A stretch of 64,000 bases of DNA, taken from the NCBI RefSeq assembly GCF_008360935.1, contig NZ_SRXO01000011.1:1-64000 (forward strand), in the 5' to 3' direction. The notes under the pieces are model-generated. The model was not told the origin of the DNA and searched no databases. It saw only the letters and a list, made by a program, of their open reading frames with translations. This document shows positions 18,675-28,550 of this stretch, one piece after another. Both the position numbers and the translations under genes were made by a program. Numbering within the stretch: the stretch's first letter is position 1; each line of letters begins with the position of its first letter. The stretch is from Siccirubricoccus phaeus (GTDB lineage Bacteria; Pseudomonadota; Alphaproteobacteria; Acetobacterales; Acetobacteraceae).

Positions 18675-19562
18675 ATGAGCATGACCGGCTTCGCGCGCGA
18701 GAGCGGGCACCTCCCCGACGGCACCGCCTATGTCTGGGAGATCCGCAGCGTGAACGGAAGGGGGCTCGACCTGCGGCTGCGCCTGCCGAACGGGCAGGAG
18801 GCGCTGGAGCCGGCGCTGCGCGAGGCGACGGCGAAGCGGCTGAAGCGAGGCAACGTCTCCGCCACGCTGAGCCTGAAGCGGGAGGAACGGCCGCGCCTGG
18901 CGCCCGATCCGCAGGCGCTGGAGCAGGCGCTTGCCCTGGCGCTGGAACTCGCCCGCCGCATTCCCGGCGCCCCGCCGCCGCGGGCGGAGGCGCTGCTCGC
19001 CCTGCCCGGCGTGATGCGCGCCGAGGCCAGCGAGCCGGACGAGGCGCAGGTGGAGGCCGGGCGCGCCGCCCTGGCCCGGGCCTATGAGGCGGCGCTCGGC
19101 GGGCTGGTGCGGGCGCGGCAGGATGAGGGGGCGAAGCTGCTTTCCATCCTCGCCGCTTTGCTGGACGAGATCACCGCCTATCAGGAGAAGGCGGCGGCCG
19201 AGGCGGCGCTGCAATCCGAGGCGCAGCGCGTCCGGCTGCTGGAGCAGCTCGCCACGCTGCTGGGGGAAGGCGGCGTCGGCCGCATCCCGGAGGAGAGGCT
19301 GGCCCAGGAAGTGGCGCTGCTCGCGCAGAAATCCGATGTGCGGGAGGAGCTGGACCGGCTGGCCGCGCATCTCGAGGCGGCGCGGGCGCTGCTGCGGGCG
19401 GGCGAGGGGGCGGGGCGGAAGCTGGATTTCCTGACCCAGGAATTCGTGCGGGAGGCCAATACCCTCTGTTCCAAATCCGCCTCCGTGCCGCTGACGCGGA
19501 TCGGGCTCGACCTCAAGGCCGCGATCGAGCGGCTGAAGGAGCAGGCGGCGAATGTCGAGTAG
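18675..19562 (+). CDS. YicC family endoribonuclease-like protein
   Basis: A 295-aa protein beginning with the hallmark MSMTGFAR, with S-V-N-G-R-G-L-D near residue 30 and the conserved C-terminus G-R-K-L-D-F-L-T-Q-E-F-x-R-E-x-N-T-L-C-S-K. E. coli YicC has endoribonuclease activity and promotes decay of the small RNA RyhB. The gene overlaps gmk by 11 bp; the yicC-gmk pairing is common in bacteria. An ATG four codons upstream (18663) is an alternative start. Confidence 0.92.
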   Translation: MSMTGFARESGHLPDGTAYVWEIRSVNGRGLDLRLRLPNGQEALEPALREATAKRLKRGNVSATLSLKREERPRLAPDPQALEQALALALELARRIPGAPPPRAEALLALPGVMRAEASEPDEAQVEAGRAALARAYEAALGGLVRARQDEGAKLLSILAALLDEITAYQEKAAAEAALQSEAQRVRLLEQLATLLGEGGVGRIPEERLAQEVALLAQKSDVREELDRLAAHLEAARALLRAGEGAGRKLDFLTQEFVREANTLCSKSASVPLTRIGLDLKAAIERLKEQAANVE

Positions 19563-20187
19563 CATCCACCGGCGGCGCGGGCTGTGCCTGGTGCTGGCGG
19601 CGGCGCCGGGCGGGGGGAAGACCAGCATCTCCCGCTGCCTGCTGGCGGAGGAGCCCGGGCTGGCGCTTTCCATCAGCGCCACCACCCGCGCGCCGCGCCC
19701 GGGGGAGCGCGAGGGGGTGCACTACTTCTTCCGCACCGCCGAGCAATTCGCCGCCGGCGTGGCGGCGGGGGAGTTCCTGGAGCACGCCACCTTCCTCGGC
19801 CGGTCCTACGGCACGCCGCGGGCGCCGGTGGAGGCGGCGCTGGCGGCGGGGCGGGACGTGCTGTTCGACATCGAATGGCAGGGCCACCAGCTGCTGAAGG
19901 CGGCGATGCCGGAGGATGTGGTGGGCGTCTTCCTGCTGCCGCCGAGCCTCGCCGAGCTGGAACGAAGGCTGCGCAACCGCGGCCAGGATGACGAGGCGGA
20001 GATCGGCCGGCGCCTGGCGGTGGCGAAGGAGGAGATGCGCCACTGGGACGAGTTCGAGCATGTGCTGGTGAATGACGATTTCGCCGCGACGGTGGCGGCG
20101 GTGAGGGCCATTCTGCACGCCGCGCGGACGCGGCGGACGCGGCAGCCGGGGCTGGCGGAATTCGTGGCGGGGTTGGTGGGAGTTTGA
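19552..20187 (+). CDS. gmk: Guanylate kinase
   Basis: Phosphorylates GMP to GDP (211 aa, normal size). The P-loop is APGGGKTS at residues 18-25; the first position of the canonical GxxGxGK loop is not Gly, as in several alphaproteobacterial homologues. The GMP-binding region follows: S-A-T-T-R-A-P-R-P-G-E, E-G-V-H-Y-F-F and E-F-L-E-H-A. The F-D-I-E-W-Q-G motif corresponds to the usual D-I-D-W-Q-G. Translation is probably coupled to yicC. Confidence 0.95.
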   Translation: MSSSIHRRRGLCLVLAAAPGGGKTSISRCLLAEEPGLALSISATTRAPRPGEREGVHYFFRTAEQFAAGVAAGEFLEHATFLGRSYGTPRAPVEAALAAGRDVLFDIEWQGHQLLKAAMPEDVVGVFLLPPSLAELERRLRNRGQDDEAEIGRRLAVAKEEMRHWDEFEHVLVNDDFAATVAAVRAILHAARTRRTRQPGLAEFVAGLVGV

Positions 20188-20350
20188 GGGGGAGCTCCGC
20201 TCCCCCTCAAACTCCCCTTCGCCAAAGGCCGTAGGGCCTTTGGAAACCATGAGTTTCAGACCCGAGGGTTCAACCTGCCGACTCAAGGGTTCCGAGGGCC
20301 TTTCGGCCCTTGGCGGGTGGGGGTTCGGGGGAGGGCGGAGCCCTTCCCCG
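20188..20350. repeat. GC-rich element with 35-nt core, copy 1
   Basis: Outer palindromes (GGGGGAGCTCCGCTCCCCC, CCAAAGGCCGTAGGGCCTTTGG) surround a core at 20251-20285 that starts GAGTTTCAGACCCGAGGG and ends TGCCGACTCA. On its right, GGGCCTTTCGGCCC mirrors the left arm. Copies of the core lie at 25701, 34595 and 39356. The element fills the gap between the convergent genes gmk and hrpB. Confidence 0.7.
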
Positions 20351-20351
20351 A

Positions 20352-22937
20352 TCACCGCCTCGGCGGATCCGCCTGCGCCGTCGCCGGATCCTCCGGCCAA
20401 TTGTGCTTCGGGTAGCGCCCGCGCATGTCCTTCCGCGCATCCAGCCAGCCGCCCTTCCAGAACCCTGCGAGGTCGCCCGTGACCGCGATGGGCCGCCCGG
20501 CCGGCGACAGCAGCGCCACCTGCAAGGGCACCCGCCCTTCCGCCAGCTTCGGCAGCGCGGCCATGCCGTAGAGGTGCTGCGCCCGCGCCTCCAGCGTCGG
20601 CACTTCCCGCGCATAGTCGATGGCGGCGCTGCGGCCGGCGGGCAGGGGCAGGCGGGCGGGCAGGGCGGCGTCCAGCCGTTGGCGCTGCGGCCATTCCAGC
20701 GCCCCCAGCAGCAAATCCGGCAGGTTCAGCGCCGCAAGCTCCGTCAGCCGCGACAGGCCGTGCAGATGCGGCGCCAGCCAGGACTGCACCCCGGCGATCA
20801 GCGCGGCATCGGAGACGTCCGGCCAATCCGGCCCCTCCACCTGCCGCATCCAGCCGATCCGCGCCTGCACCTGCCGCGCCGTATCGCCCCAGGGCAGGTC
20901 GCGCAGCCCGCGCTCCGCCACTGCCGAAGCCAGCGCCGCGGCGATCGCCGCCGGATCGGCCTGGGGCAAAGGCTGCTCCTCCAGCACCAGCGGGCCGAAG
21001 CGCAGGCGCCGCCTCGCCTGCACGGCGCCGGAACGGGCATCGAAGGCGGCCGCTTCCTCGCGGATGAAGCGCGCCGGGAAGCGCGCCTCCAGCACCGCGC
21101 GGTCGAGCGGCGCGGCCATGCGGATGCGCGCCTCGGTCCCCTGCAACTCCAGATCCGCCACCGCCAGCAGCGGGGATTTCGCCAGCTTGTCGTTGGCCGG
21201 CAGCCGCGCCCCCTGGCCGCTCGCCAGCCGGAAGGCCCCGGCCATGACGCCGCGGATGGCGGCGATCCGGTCCGGGAAGCCGGCGGCCAGCAGGGCGCCC
21301 GGATCGCCCTCGGGCCAGGTATTGCCATGCACCCCCAGCCGCCGCCGGTGCAGCGTCGCGGCGCGGCGGATGCGGTGCACCGTGGCGCGGTCGGCGGCAG
21401 CCACCGTCCGATCGGCGGAGCGCCCCTGGGCGCGGAGCCGTGAATCGGCCGGTATCGACACATGATCATCGGCACCATGCAGCAGGTCCAGCCGCAGGGA
21501 GATGTCGCTCGGCGCCTCTCGCCCCCTGATCGGGTCCCGCTCCTCCAGCAGCGCGGCGAGGTCGGCGGCCATCGCCTTCTCCCCCTCCGTTTCCGCCGCC
21601 GCCAGCATGCGGGCCAGCCGCGGATGGGTGCCGAGCCTGGCCATGCGCCGCCCCATCGGGGTGACGCGGCCCTCCGCATCCAGCGCATCCAGCTCCCGCA
21701 GCAATGCCCGGGCGGCGGCCATGGCGCCGGCGGGGGGCGGGTCCAGCCAGGCGAGCCCCTCCGGCGCCGCCCCCCAATTGGCCAGGTCGAGCGCCAGGCC
21801 GGACAGCTCGCTTTCCAGGATTTCCGGCCGGTCGGCCGGCGCCAGGCCGCGATGCAGCGCCTCCGACCACAGGCGGATGGCGACGCCAGGCGCGGTGCGG
21901 CCGGCGCGGCCGGCGCGCTGCTCGGCCGCGGCCTTGCTGATCCGCACCGTCACCAGCCGGGAGAGGCCGGTGGCCGGGTCCAGCCGCGGCGCCCGGCGGA
22001 AGCCGCCATCCACCACGATCCGCACGCCGGGGACGGTCAGCGAGGTCTCGGCGATGGAGGTGGCCAGCACCACCTTGCGCCGGTCGCTGGGGGAGAGGGC
22101 GCGGTCCTGCTCCGCCGGCGGCAACTCGCCATGCAGCGGCAGCACCTCCGCCTCGACGCCGGAGAGCCGTTCGGCGGTACGGCGGATCTCGCCCCAGCCG
22201 GGCAGGAAGGCCAGCACGTCGCCCGGGTGCTCGCGCAGCGCGGCGCGGATGGCGCCGGCCATGGCTTCCGGCAGGTCGCGCGGGTCGGCGATGTCCCGCG
22301 GCCGGTGGCTGACCGCGACGGGGAAGGCGCGGCCGAGGCTTTCGATGGTGGGCGCCGCCCCCGGCGGCAGCGCGCCGGCGGGCGCCGTGCCGGGCGCCGC
22401 CCCGCCCCGCCCCAGCAGCCCGGCGAAGGCGGCGCCGTCGATGGTCGCCGACATCGCCAGCAGCCGCAGCTCCGGCCTGAGCGCCGCCTGCAAATCGAGG
22501 CAGAGGGCCAGCGCCAGGTCGGTATCGAGGTTCCGCTCATGCGCCTCGTCGAACAGCACGGCGGCGACGCCTTCGAGCCCCGGATCCGATTGCAGCCGCC
22601 GCACCAGCAGCCCTTCCGTCACCACCTCGACGCGCGTAGCTGGCGAGATGGCGCGATCCAGCCGCGTGGCGAGGCCGATGGTCTGACCCGGCGCGCTCTC
22701 GCCGATCAGCTCCGCCATGCGCCGCGCCGCGGCCCGGGCGGCGACGCGGCGGGGCTCCAGCACGAGAATCTTGCCGCCCGCCGCCCAGGGCTCGTCGCGC
22801 AGCACCAGTGGCACCAGCGTGGTCTTGCCGGCGCCGGGCGGGGCCATGAGGACGGCGTTGGGCCCGGCGCGCAGGGCCTCGGTCAGCGCCGGCAGCGCCT
22901 CGGCGACGGGGAGGGCGGGGAGCATGGGCCTTGCCAT
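20352..22937 (-). CDS. hrpB: ATP-dependent helicase HrpB
   Basis: A DEAH-box helicase of 861 aa. Visible motifs: I (APPGAGKTT near residue 30), Ia (LVLEPRRVAARAAA), II as D-E-A-H (LFDEAHERNLDTDLAL), III S-A-T, V (T-S-I-A-E-T-S-L-T), and VI Q-R-A-G-R-A-G-R. The C-terminal HrpB-specific region includes TGDLAGFWKGGWLDARKDMR and KHNWPEDP. Its cellular role is poorly known. The start MARPMLPALPVAEALPAL replaces a longer frame whose first 41 codons lie in the neighbouring tandem repeat. Confidence 0.93.
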   Translation of the reverse strand: MARPMLPALPVAEALPALTEALRAGPNAVLMAPPGAGKTTLVPLVLRDEPWAAGGKILVLEPRRVAARAAARRMAELIGESAPGQTIGLATRLDRAISPATRVEVVTEGLLVRRLQSDPGLEGVAAVLFDEAHERNLDTDLALALCLDLQAALRPELRLLAMSATIDGAAFAGLLGRGGAAPGTAPAGALPPGAAPTIESLGRAFPVAVSHRPRDIADPRDLPEAMAGAIRAALREHPGDVLAFLPGWGEIRRTAERLSGVEAEVLPLHGELPPAEQDRALSPSDRRKVVLATSIAETSLTVPGVRIVVDGGFRRAPRLDPATGLSRLVTVRISKAAAEQRAGRAGRTAPGVAIRLWSEALHRGLAPADRPEILESELSGLALDLANWGAAPEGLAWLDPPPAGAMAAARALLRELDALDAEGRVTPMGRRMARLGTHPRLARMLAAAETEGEKAMAADLAALLEERDPIRGREAPSDISLRLDLLHGADDHVSIPADSRLRAQGRSADRTVAAADRATVHRIRRAATLHRRRLGVHGNTWPEGDPGALLAAGFPDRIAAIRGVMAGAFRLASGQGARLPANDKLAKSPLLAVADLELQGTEARIRMAAPLDRAVLEARFPARFIREEAAAFDARSGAVQARRRLRFGPLVLEEQPLPQADPAAIAAALASAVAERGLRDLPWGDTARQVQARIGWMRQVEGPDWPDVSDAALIAGVQSWLAPHLHGLSRLTELAALNLPDLLLGALEWPQRQRLDAALPARLPLPAGRSAAIDYAREVPTLEARAQHLYGMAALPKLAEGRVPLQVALLSPAGRPIAVTGDLAGFWKGGWLDARKDMRGRYPKHNWPEDPATAQADPPRR

Positions 22938-22991
22938 AGGCGGGTCGGCGGCGCTTGTCACACTGGCGCTTGTTGCGGTGGTGCCGCATCG

Positions 22992-23300
22992 GTGCCGGTC
23001 ACGCCGGCGTCCACGCGGCGGGGCTCGCGGCATGGGTGCCTGCCGCATCTGTGCTCCCACATCAGCGCTGGTCGCCGACGGTGCCGGTCACGCCGGCGTC
23101 TGCGCGGTAGGGCTCGCGGCATCGGCCGCCTGCCGCATCTGTGCTCCCACGTCAGCGCTGGTCGCCGGCGGTGCCGGTCACGCCGACGTTCACGTGGTGG
23201 GGCTCGCGGCATCGGTGCCTGCCGCATCTGTGCTCCCACCATCGCGCTGGTCGCCGCGGTGCCGGTCACGCGGCGTTCACGCGGTGAAGCCTGCTGCGCC
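22992..23300. repeat. Intergenic minisatellite, about 89-bp units
   Basis: Units begin GTGCCGGTCACG at 22992, 23081, 23171 and 23259, giving steps of 89, 90 and 88 bp; the fourth is partial. Each contains GGGCTCGCGGCAT and CTGCCGCATCTGTGCTCCCA. The unit is not a multiple of three, so it is not a coding repeat. It lies between the divergent starts of hrpB and the thiol reductase gene. From 23301 to 23569 I see no gene, only GC-rich sequence leading to the next start. Confidence 0.85.
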
Positions 23301-23569
23301 GATGCCGCATCGGCCTCCCCTGCCCTGGCGGTTTTGCACCGGCCCGTTGGGTTGGCGCTTGCCAGGCCGGCCTTGGGCATCGTCACGCCGGCCTTCGTCG
23401 CCTTGGCGCCCAGCGCGCCTTCGTCGGCGGGCGCTTCCACATTCGCCCTTGCCGCCCTCTGCACCTCCTCCCGGCGCCACATTGCGGCCCTGCCGTTGCG
23501 CGACGCACCCTGCCATCGCCCACCCCACCCTTGCTTTCGCCGAGGGGCGACCCGTTCTATGCCTCCGCC

Positions 23570-25636
23570 ATGCGCCGCCTTCTCCTCGCCCTGCTGCTTC
23601 TGCTCCTCGCGGCGCCGGCTGTCCTGGCGGCGGAAAGCGAGGCGGTCCGCTCCCCCCGCGCCACCGCCACCCTGGTCGCCGCCCCCGCCGCCGTGGCGCC
23701 GGGGGAGGAATTCCAGCTCGGCCTCCGTCTCCGCCTGGCCCCGGGCTGGCACAGCTACTGGCGCAATGCCGGCGATGCCGGGGCGCCGCCGGAGATCCTC
23801 CTCTCCCTCCCCGCCTCCCCCGTCCAATGGCCGGCGCCGGAGCGCATCCCCTTCGGCCCCCTGGTCAATTTCGGCTATACGGGCGAGGTGGTGCTGCCCG
23901 TCCGCGCCACCGCCCCTGCCACCCTCGCCCCCGGCGACACCCTGACCGTCACCGCCGAGGCCAATTGGCTGGTCTGCGAGCAGCTTTGCGTCCCGGAGGA
24001 TGGCCGCTTCCATCTGGAGATCCCGGTGGCCGCCACCGGCCGCCCCGATCCGGCTCTCGCCCCTCTTTTCACCGCCGCCGAGGCTGCCGCCCCCCGCCCC
24101 TCCCCCTGGCCCGCCCGGGCCGCCATCGCCGGCGCCCGCGGCAGCCTGGTGCTGGAGGGCGAGGGCCTCGCCCCCGGGGCCATCCGCGACGCCTTCTTCT
24201 TCCCCAATGAAAGCGGCGTGCTGGACAATGCCGCGCCGCAGCCCCTCGGCCTCGGCGCCGGCCGGCTGACCCTCGGCCTCACCGCCGCTAATCCCGCCCC
24301 TGGCCCCGCCCCGGCGCGGCTGGAGGGCGTGGTGGTGCTGCAGGATGCCGCCGGGGTGCGCGCCGCCTATCAGGTCTCGGCCCCGATCGGCGGGGTGCCG
24401 GAGGCGCCGCCCGGCCAGGCCCTGCCCTTGGCCCGGGCGCTGCTATTTGCCCTGCTCGGCGGGCTGCTGCTGAACCTGATGCCCTGCGTCTTCCCCGTGC
24501 TGGCGATGAAGGCCATGGCGCTGGCCCGCCTTTCCGGCGCCGCGCGGGCGGAGGTCCGGGCGCATGCCGCCTCCTACACCGCCGGCGTGCTGGCGACCTT
24601 CCTCGCCCTGGCCGCCGGGCTGATCCTGCTGCGCGCCGCCGGGGTGGCGGCCGGCTGGGGGTTCCAATTCACCGCCCCGGCCTTCGTCGCGGTGCTGGCC
24701 TGGCTGATGCTGGCGGTGGGGCTGAACCTGTCCGGCGTCTATGCGCTGGGCGGCGCCGTCTCGGCCGGCGGGGCGCTGGCGGCGCGGGGCGGGCATCTCG
24801 GCAGCTTCGCCACCGGCGCGCTGGCGGTGCTGGTGGCGACTCCCTGCACCGCGCCCTTCATGGCCGCCGCCATCGGCGCCGCCCTTGCCCTGCCGGCGCC
24901 GCAGACCCTGGCGGTGTTCGCCGCGCTCGGCCTGGGGCTGGCGGCGCCCTATGCGCTGCTGGGGGTATTCCCCGGCCTCGCCCGGCGCCTGCCGCGGCCG
25001 GGCGCCTGGATGGAGAGGCTGCGCCAGGGCCTCGCCTTCCCGATGTACGGCGCCGCCGCCTGGCTGGCCTGGGTGCTGGCGCAGCAGGCGGGGCCGGAGG
25101 GGCTGGCGTTGCTGCTGGCGGGGGCGGTGCTGATCGGCTTCGCCGCCTGGGCGCTCGGCCTCGCCCAGCGCAGCGGGGCCGAGGGCCGCCGCGCCGGGCG
25201 GGTGCTGGCGGTGCTGGCCGGGCTCGGGGCGCTGGCCCTGCTGCCGGGCCTCGCCGCTGCGCCGCCGCCGCAAGCCGCGACGGAAGCCGGCGCCGAGCCC
25301 TGGTCCGCCGCCCGCGTCGCTGCGCTGCAGGCGGCGGGGCGGCCGGTTCTCGTCAACCTCACCGCCGCCTGGTGCATCACCTGCCAGGTGAATGAAAGGC
25401 TGGTGCTACGCGCGGCGCCGGTGCAGGCGGCGCTGGCGGGGCGCAACGCGGCCTATCTGAAGGGCGACTGGACCAATGGCGACCCCGCCATCACCGCGCT
25501 GCTGCGGGAGCAGGGGCGGGACGGGGTGCCGCTCTACCTGATCTATCCGGCGGGGGGCGGGGCGCCTGCGGTGCTGCCGCAGGTGCTGACGGAGGGGATC
25601 GTGCTGCGGGCCCTGGGGGAGGGCGTCGCGCCGTAA
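23570..25636 (+). CDS. ScsB/DsbD-like protein-disulfide reductase
   Basis: Moves electrons from cytoplasmic thioredoxin across the inner membrane to periplasmic thiol proteins (688 aa). A signal peptide (MRRLLLALLLLLLAAPAVLA) is followed by an N-terminal periplasmic domain with W-H-S-Y-W-R-N and Cys136/Cys140 in CEQLC, the ScsB/DsbD-alpha type pair. The central membrane domain of about eight helices carries Cys in N-L-M-P-C-V-F-P-V and A-T-P-C-T-A-P-F. The C-terminal thioredoxin-like domain has WCITC (Cys602, Cys605). All three redox pairs are therefore present. The ATG at the signal peptide is preferred over a TTG 13 codons earlier. Confidence 0.92.
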   Translation: MRRLLLALLLLLLAAPAVLAAESEAVRSPRATATLVAAPAAVAPGEEFQLGLRLRLAPGWHSYWRNAGDAGAPPEILLSLPASPVQWPAPERIPFGPLVNFGYTGEVVLPVRATAPATLAPGDTLTVTAEANWLVCEQLCVPEDGRFHLEIPVAATGRPDPALAPLFTAAEAAAPRPSPWPARAAIAGARGSLVLEGEGLAPGAIRDAFFFPNESGVLDNAAPQPLGLGAGRLTLGLTAANPAPGPAPARLEGVVVLQDAAGVRAAYQVSAPIGGVPEAPPGQALPLARALLFALLGGLLLNLMPCVFPVLAMKAMALARLSGAARAEVRAHAASYTAGVLATFLALAAGLILLRAAGVAAGWGFQFTAPAFVAVLAWLMLAVGLNLSGVYALGGAVSAGGALAARGGHLGSFATGALAVLVATPCTAPFMAAAIGAALALPAPQTLAVFAALGLGLAAPYALLGVFPGLARRLPRPGAWMERLRQGLAFPMYGAAAWLAWVLAQQAGPEGLALLLAGAVLIGFAAWALGLAQRSGAEGRRAGRVLAVLAGLGALALLPGLAAAPPPQAATEAGAEPWSAARVAALQAAGRPVLVNLTAAWCITCQVNERLVLRAAPVQAALAGRNAAYLKGDWTNGDPAITALLREQGRDGVPLYLIYPAGGGAPAVLPQVLTEGIVLRALGEGVAP

Positions 25637-25654
25637 GGCGCGCCTTACCGCGCG

Positions 25655-25805
25655 ACCTTCCCCCCACCCGCCAAAGGCCGAAGGGCCCCCTGGACCCCTT
25701 GAGTTTGGCGCTCCGACCGTCGCGCCCAAGACTCAGGGTTTCCAAAGGCCTTTCGGCCTTTGGCGGGGAGAGCCCGAGAGGGGCAGAGCCCCTCTCGGCA
25801 CCACC
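25655..25805. repeat. GC-rich element with 35-nt core, copy 2
   Basis: Inverted arms CGCCAAAGGCCGAAGGGCC (left) and GGCCTTTCGGCCTTTGGCG (right) flank a core at 25701-25735 with GAGTTTGGCGC and GCGCCCAAGACTCA. The outer GAGT/ACTC is the same as in copy 1, but the inner stem (TTGGCGC/GCGCCCAA) is different and still paired. The right end is GAGAGGGGCAGAGCCCCTCTC. Confidence 0.7.
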
Positions 25806-25878
25806 CCCGTTCATGTCATCATCCCGTCGTCGACTCTTCATTGCGGCGTCGCGGATCACGCGGTATCCGCCAACGGAC

Positions 25879-26883
25879 ATGGAAGCCGTGGCCCGCGCCC
25901 CGATCGACGCCCTCCCGCCCCGCCGCCTCCGGCGCAAATCGCCGATGCGCTTCCGCAACCGCTTGCCCGGCGGCAGGCTGTTCGAGGTGTTCGAGGAGCG
26001 GCCCCTCGGCGGCCGCCTCCGCGCCGTCCGCCGCATCCTTCTGGTTCTGCTCTGGACCCTCGTCGCCGTCCCCGTCCAGGCGCTGCTGATCCTGCTGCCG
26101 GGCCGGCCCAAGGTCGCCTTCGCGCGGATTTATCATCGCGTGCTTTGCGCCCTGATCGGCCTTCGCCTGCAGGTCGTCGGCACCCCCTCCCCGGCGCGTC
26201 CCGTGCTGTTCCTGCCCAACCATTCCTCCTGGCTGGACATCCTGGTGCTCGGCGCGGTGCTGGAAGCCTGCTTCGTGGCCAAGGGGGAGGTCGCGACCTG
26301 GCCGCTCGTCAGCTGGGTGGCGCGGCTCGGCCGCACCGTCTTCGTCACCCGCAGCCGCGGCACCACGGGGCGAGAGGCGGAGGAGATGCGCCGCCGCATG
26401 GCGGCCGGCGACAGCCTCATCCTCTTCGCCGAGGGCACCAGCAGCGACGGCACCCGCGTGCTGCCCTTCCGCAGCTCCTTCCTCGGCGTCGCCGACGCCG
26501 CCTGCCAGGTGCAGCCGGTCTCCGTGGTCTATGACCGGCTGGGCGGGCTGCCCGCCTGCCGGCGGGACCGGCCGCTGTTTGCCTGGTACGGGGACATGGA
26601 TATCGGCAGCCATTTCTGGCGCCTGGCGCGGCGCAGCGGCACCCGCGCCACGGTGCTGCTGCACCAGCCCTTCGCGCCGGAGACCCTGCCCAACCGCAAG
26701 GCCCTGGCGGCGGCAAGCTGGCGCATCGTCTCGGAAGGCGCCGCGGCGCTCAGGCAGAACCGCCCGGCCGCCCCTTTGCCTGCCCCTTTGCCTGCCCCTC
26801 TGGCCGCCCCCCTGGCCCATCCCCGGCCGCAGCCCGGCAGCCTGGGCGGGAACGGGGCGGGGCGCGACGAAACCGTCGCTTGA
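25879..26883 (+). CDS. plsC: 1-acyl-sn-glycerol-3-phosphate acyltransferase (PlsC family)
   Basis: Second acylation step of phosphatidic acid synthesis at the inner membrane (about 334 aa). A membrane helix (ILLVLLWTLVAVPVQALLIL) precedes the catalytic NHSSWLD (the HX4D motif). F-V-T-R-S-R-G and the substrate-binding F-A-E-G-T-S-S-D-G motif follow. The C-terminus has an unusual Pro/Ala/Leu tail with repeated PLPAP units. The start is a choice: MEAVARAP at 25879, with an in-frame ATG at 25813 as alternative; sequence before that is repeat DNA. It begins a cluster with miaB, phoH, ybeY and corC. The 260-bp gap to miaB shows nothing I can name. Confidence 0.87.
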   Translation: MEAVARAPIDALPPRRLRRKSPMRFRNRLPGGRLFEVFEERPLGGRLRAVRRILLVLLWTLVAVPVQALLILLPGRPKVAFARIYHRVLCALIGLRLQVVGTPSPARPVLFLPNHSSWLDILVLGAVLEACFVAKGEVATWPLVSWVARLGRTVFVTRSRGTTGREAEEMRRRMAAGDSLILFAEGTSSDGTRVLPFRSSFLGVADAACQVQPVSVVYDRLGGLPACRRDRPLFAWYGDMDIGSHFWRLARRSGTRATVLLHQPFAPETLPNRKALAAASWRIVSEGAAALRQNRPAAPLPAPLPAPLAAPLAHPRPQPGSLGGNGAGRDETVA

Positions 26884-27143
26884 CCTGGCCGGCCTCGCTG
26901 CCCGACCCTGCCCGCGTGAGACGATTCGCCCACCTCCCGGTGGTCCCATCCCAGGGCCTGGCCCCCAGGCGCCGGGGGAATTGGCCCACCGCATCAGCCC
27001 CTGGCGGCGCGCCATGGACGGGCCCCACCGTCCGGCGCGGGCCGCCCGGGCCGCGACCGGCTTGACCGCGCCGCCCGGCCTCCGCATCTCCCGCCTTTCG
27101 GCCGCCGCCGCCCGGCGCGTGGCCCGGCGGAGTTGACATCTGA

Positions 27144-28550
27144 ATGACCAGCCCAAGCCCCCAGGCGCCGAAGCGCCTCTTCATCCGCACCTGGGGCTGC
27201 CAGATGAATGTCTATGACAGCGCCCGCATGGCGGATGTGCTGGCGCCGCTCGGCTATGCCCCGGCCGCGGCGCCGGAGGGGGCCGACATGGTCATCCTCA
27301 ACACCTGCCATATCCGCGAGAAGGCCAGCGAGAAGCTGTTCTCCGAGCTCGGCAGGCTGCGCGAGCTGAAGAAGGCCAGGGAAGGGACGGGGGAGAAGCT
27401 GGTGCTCGCCGTCGCCGGCTGCGTCGCCCAGGCGGAAGGCGCGGAGATCACCGCCCGCGCCCCCTGGGTGGACATCGTCCTCGGCCCGCAGACCTACCAC
27501 AAGCTGCCGGAGATGGTCGCCCGCGCCAGCCGCGCTGCCGGCGCCGTCATCGAGACCGACTTCCCGGTCGAGGATAAATTCGACCACCTGCCCGAGGTCG
27601 CCGCCCCCCAGGGCGTCACCGCCTTCCTGACGGTGCAGGAGGGGTGCGACAAATTCTGTTCCTTCTGCGTCGTCCCCTATACCCGCGGCGCGGAATATTC
27701 CCGCCCGGTCGCCGCCGTGCTGGCGGAGGCCCGCCGCCTGGTCGCCGCCGGGGCGCGGGAGATCGCGCTGCTCGGGCAGAACGTGAATGCCTACCACGGT
27801 GAGGGGCCGGATGGCCGCGCCTGGGGCCTCGGCCGGCTGCTGCGGGAGATGGCGGACATCCCGGGCCTTGCCCGCCTGCGCTACACCACCTCCCACCCCC
27901 GCGACATGGATGACGATTTGATCGCCGCCCATGCCGAGCTGCCCATGCTGCTGCCCTTCCTGCACCTGCCGGTGCAGAGCGGCAGCGACCGGGTCCTCCA
28001 GGCCATGAATCGCGGCCATACCGCCGCCGATTTCCGCCGCATCGTGGAGAGGCTGCGGGCGGCGCGGCCGGATCTCGCCCTTTCCTCGGATTTCATCGTC
28101 GGCCATCCCGGCGAGACCACGGCCGATTTCGCGGCGACCCTGGCGCTGGTGCGGGAGGTGGAATTCCCCCTGGCCTACAGCTTCAAATATTCCCCCCGGC
28201 CTGGAACCCCGGCCGCCGGCGCGCCACATCAGGTGGCGGAGGCGGAGAAGGATGCGCGGCTGCAGGCGTTGCAGGCCCTGCTGCGGGACCAGCAGGCGGC
28301 GTTCAACCAGTCCCGTGTCGGGATGACCGTCCCGGTGCTGGTCTCCGGCCCCGGGCGGCACCCCGGCCAGGCGGCCGGCCGCTCCCCATGGCTGCAGCCG
28401 GTGCATCTGCCCGGCGATGCCAGGGCGCTGCTGGGGCGGGAGGTGCCGGTCGCCATCCTTGCCGCCCATCCCAATTCCCTCTCCGGCCTGCTGGCGGCCG
28501 GGGCGGGCCACCATAACGCCCAGCCCAGAGAGGAGCCCGCCCCCGCTTGA
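27144..28550 (+). CDS. miaB: tRNA-2-methylthio-N6-dimethylallyladenosine synthase
   Basis: Radical-SAM methylthiotransferase modifying A37 of tRNAs that read UNN codons (468 aa). The N-terminal domain has the first cluster cysteines in [11 protein letters not shown] and N-T-C-H-I-R. The radical-SAM triad is [21 protein letters not shown] domain closes the protein ([11 protein letters not shown]). Its stop overlaps the TTG start of phoH by 4 bp, so it leads the miaB-phoH-ybeY-corC operon. Confidence 0.96.
   Translation: MTSPSPQAPKRLFIRTWGCQMNVYDSARMADVLAPLGYAPAAAPEGADMVILNTCHIREKASEKLFSELGRLRELKKAREGTGEKLVLAVAGCVAQAEGAEITARAPWVDIVLGPQTYHKLPEMVARASRAAGAVIETDFPVEDKFDHLPEVAAPQGVTAFLTVQEGCDKFCSFCVVPYTRGAEYSRPVAAVLAEARRLVAAGAREIALLGQNVNAYHGEGPDGRAWGLGRLLREMADIPGLARLRYTTSHPRDMDDDLIAAHAELPMLLPFLHLPVQSGSDRVLQAMNRGHTAADFRRIVERLRAARPDLALSSDFIVGHPGETTADFAATLALVREVEFPLAYSFKYSPRPGTPAAGAPHQVAEAEKDARLQALQALLRDQQAAFNQSRVGMTVPVLVSGPGRHPGQAAGRSPWLQPVHLPGDARALLGREVPVAILAAHPNSLSGLLAAGAGHHNAQPREEPAPA

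Noticed and set aside
22938-23060. Longer N-terminus for HrpB
   Set aside because: The frame is open for 41 more codons, but these come from the 89-bp minisatellite and read as Arg/Pro-rich repeats. The conserved protein begins at MARPMLPALP.
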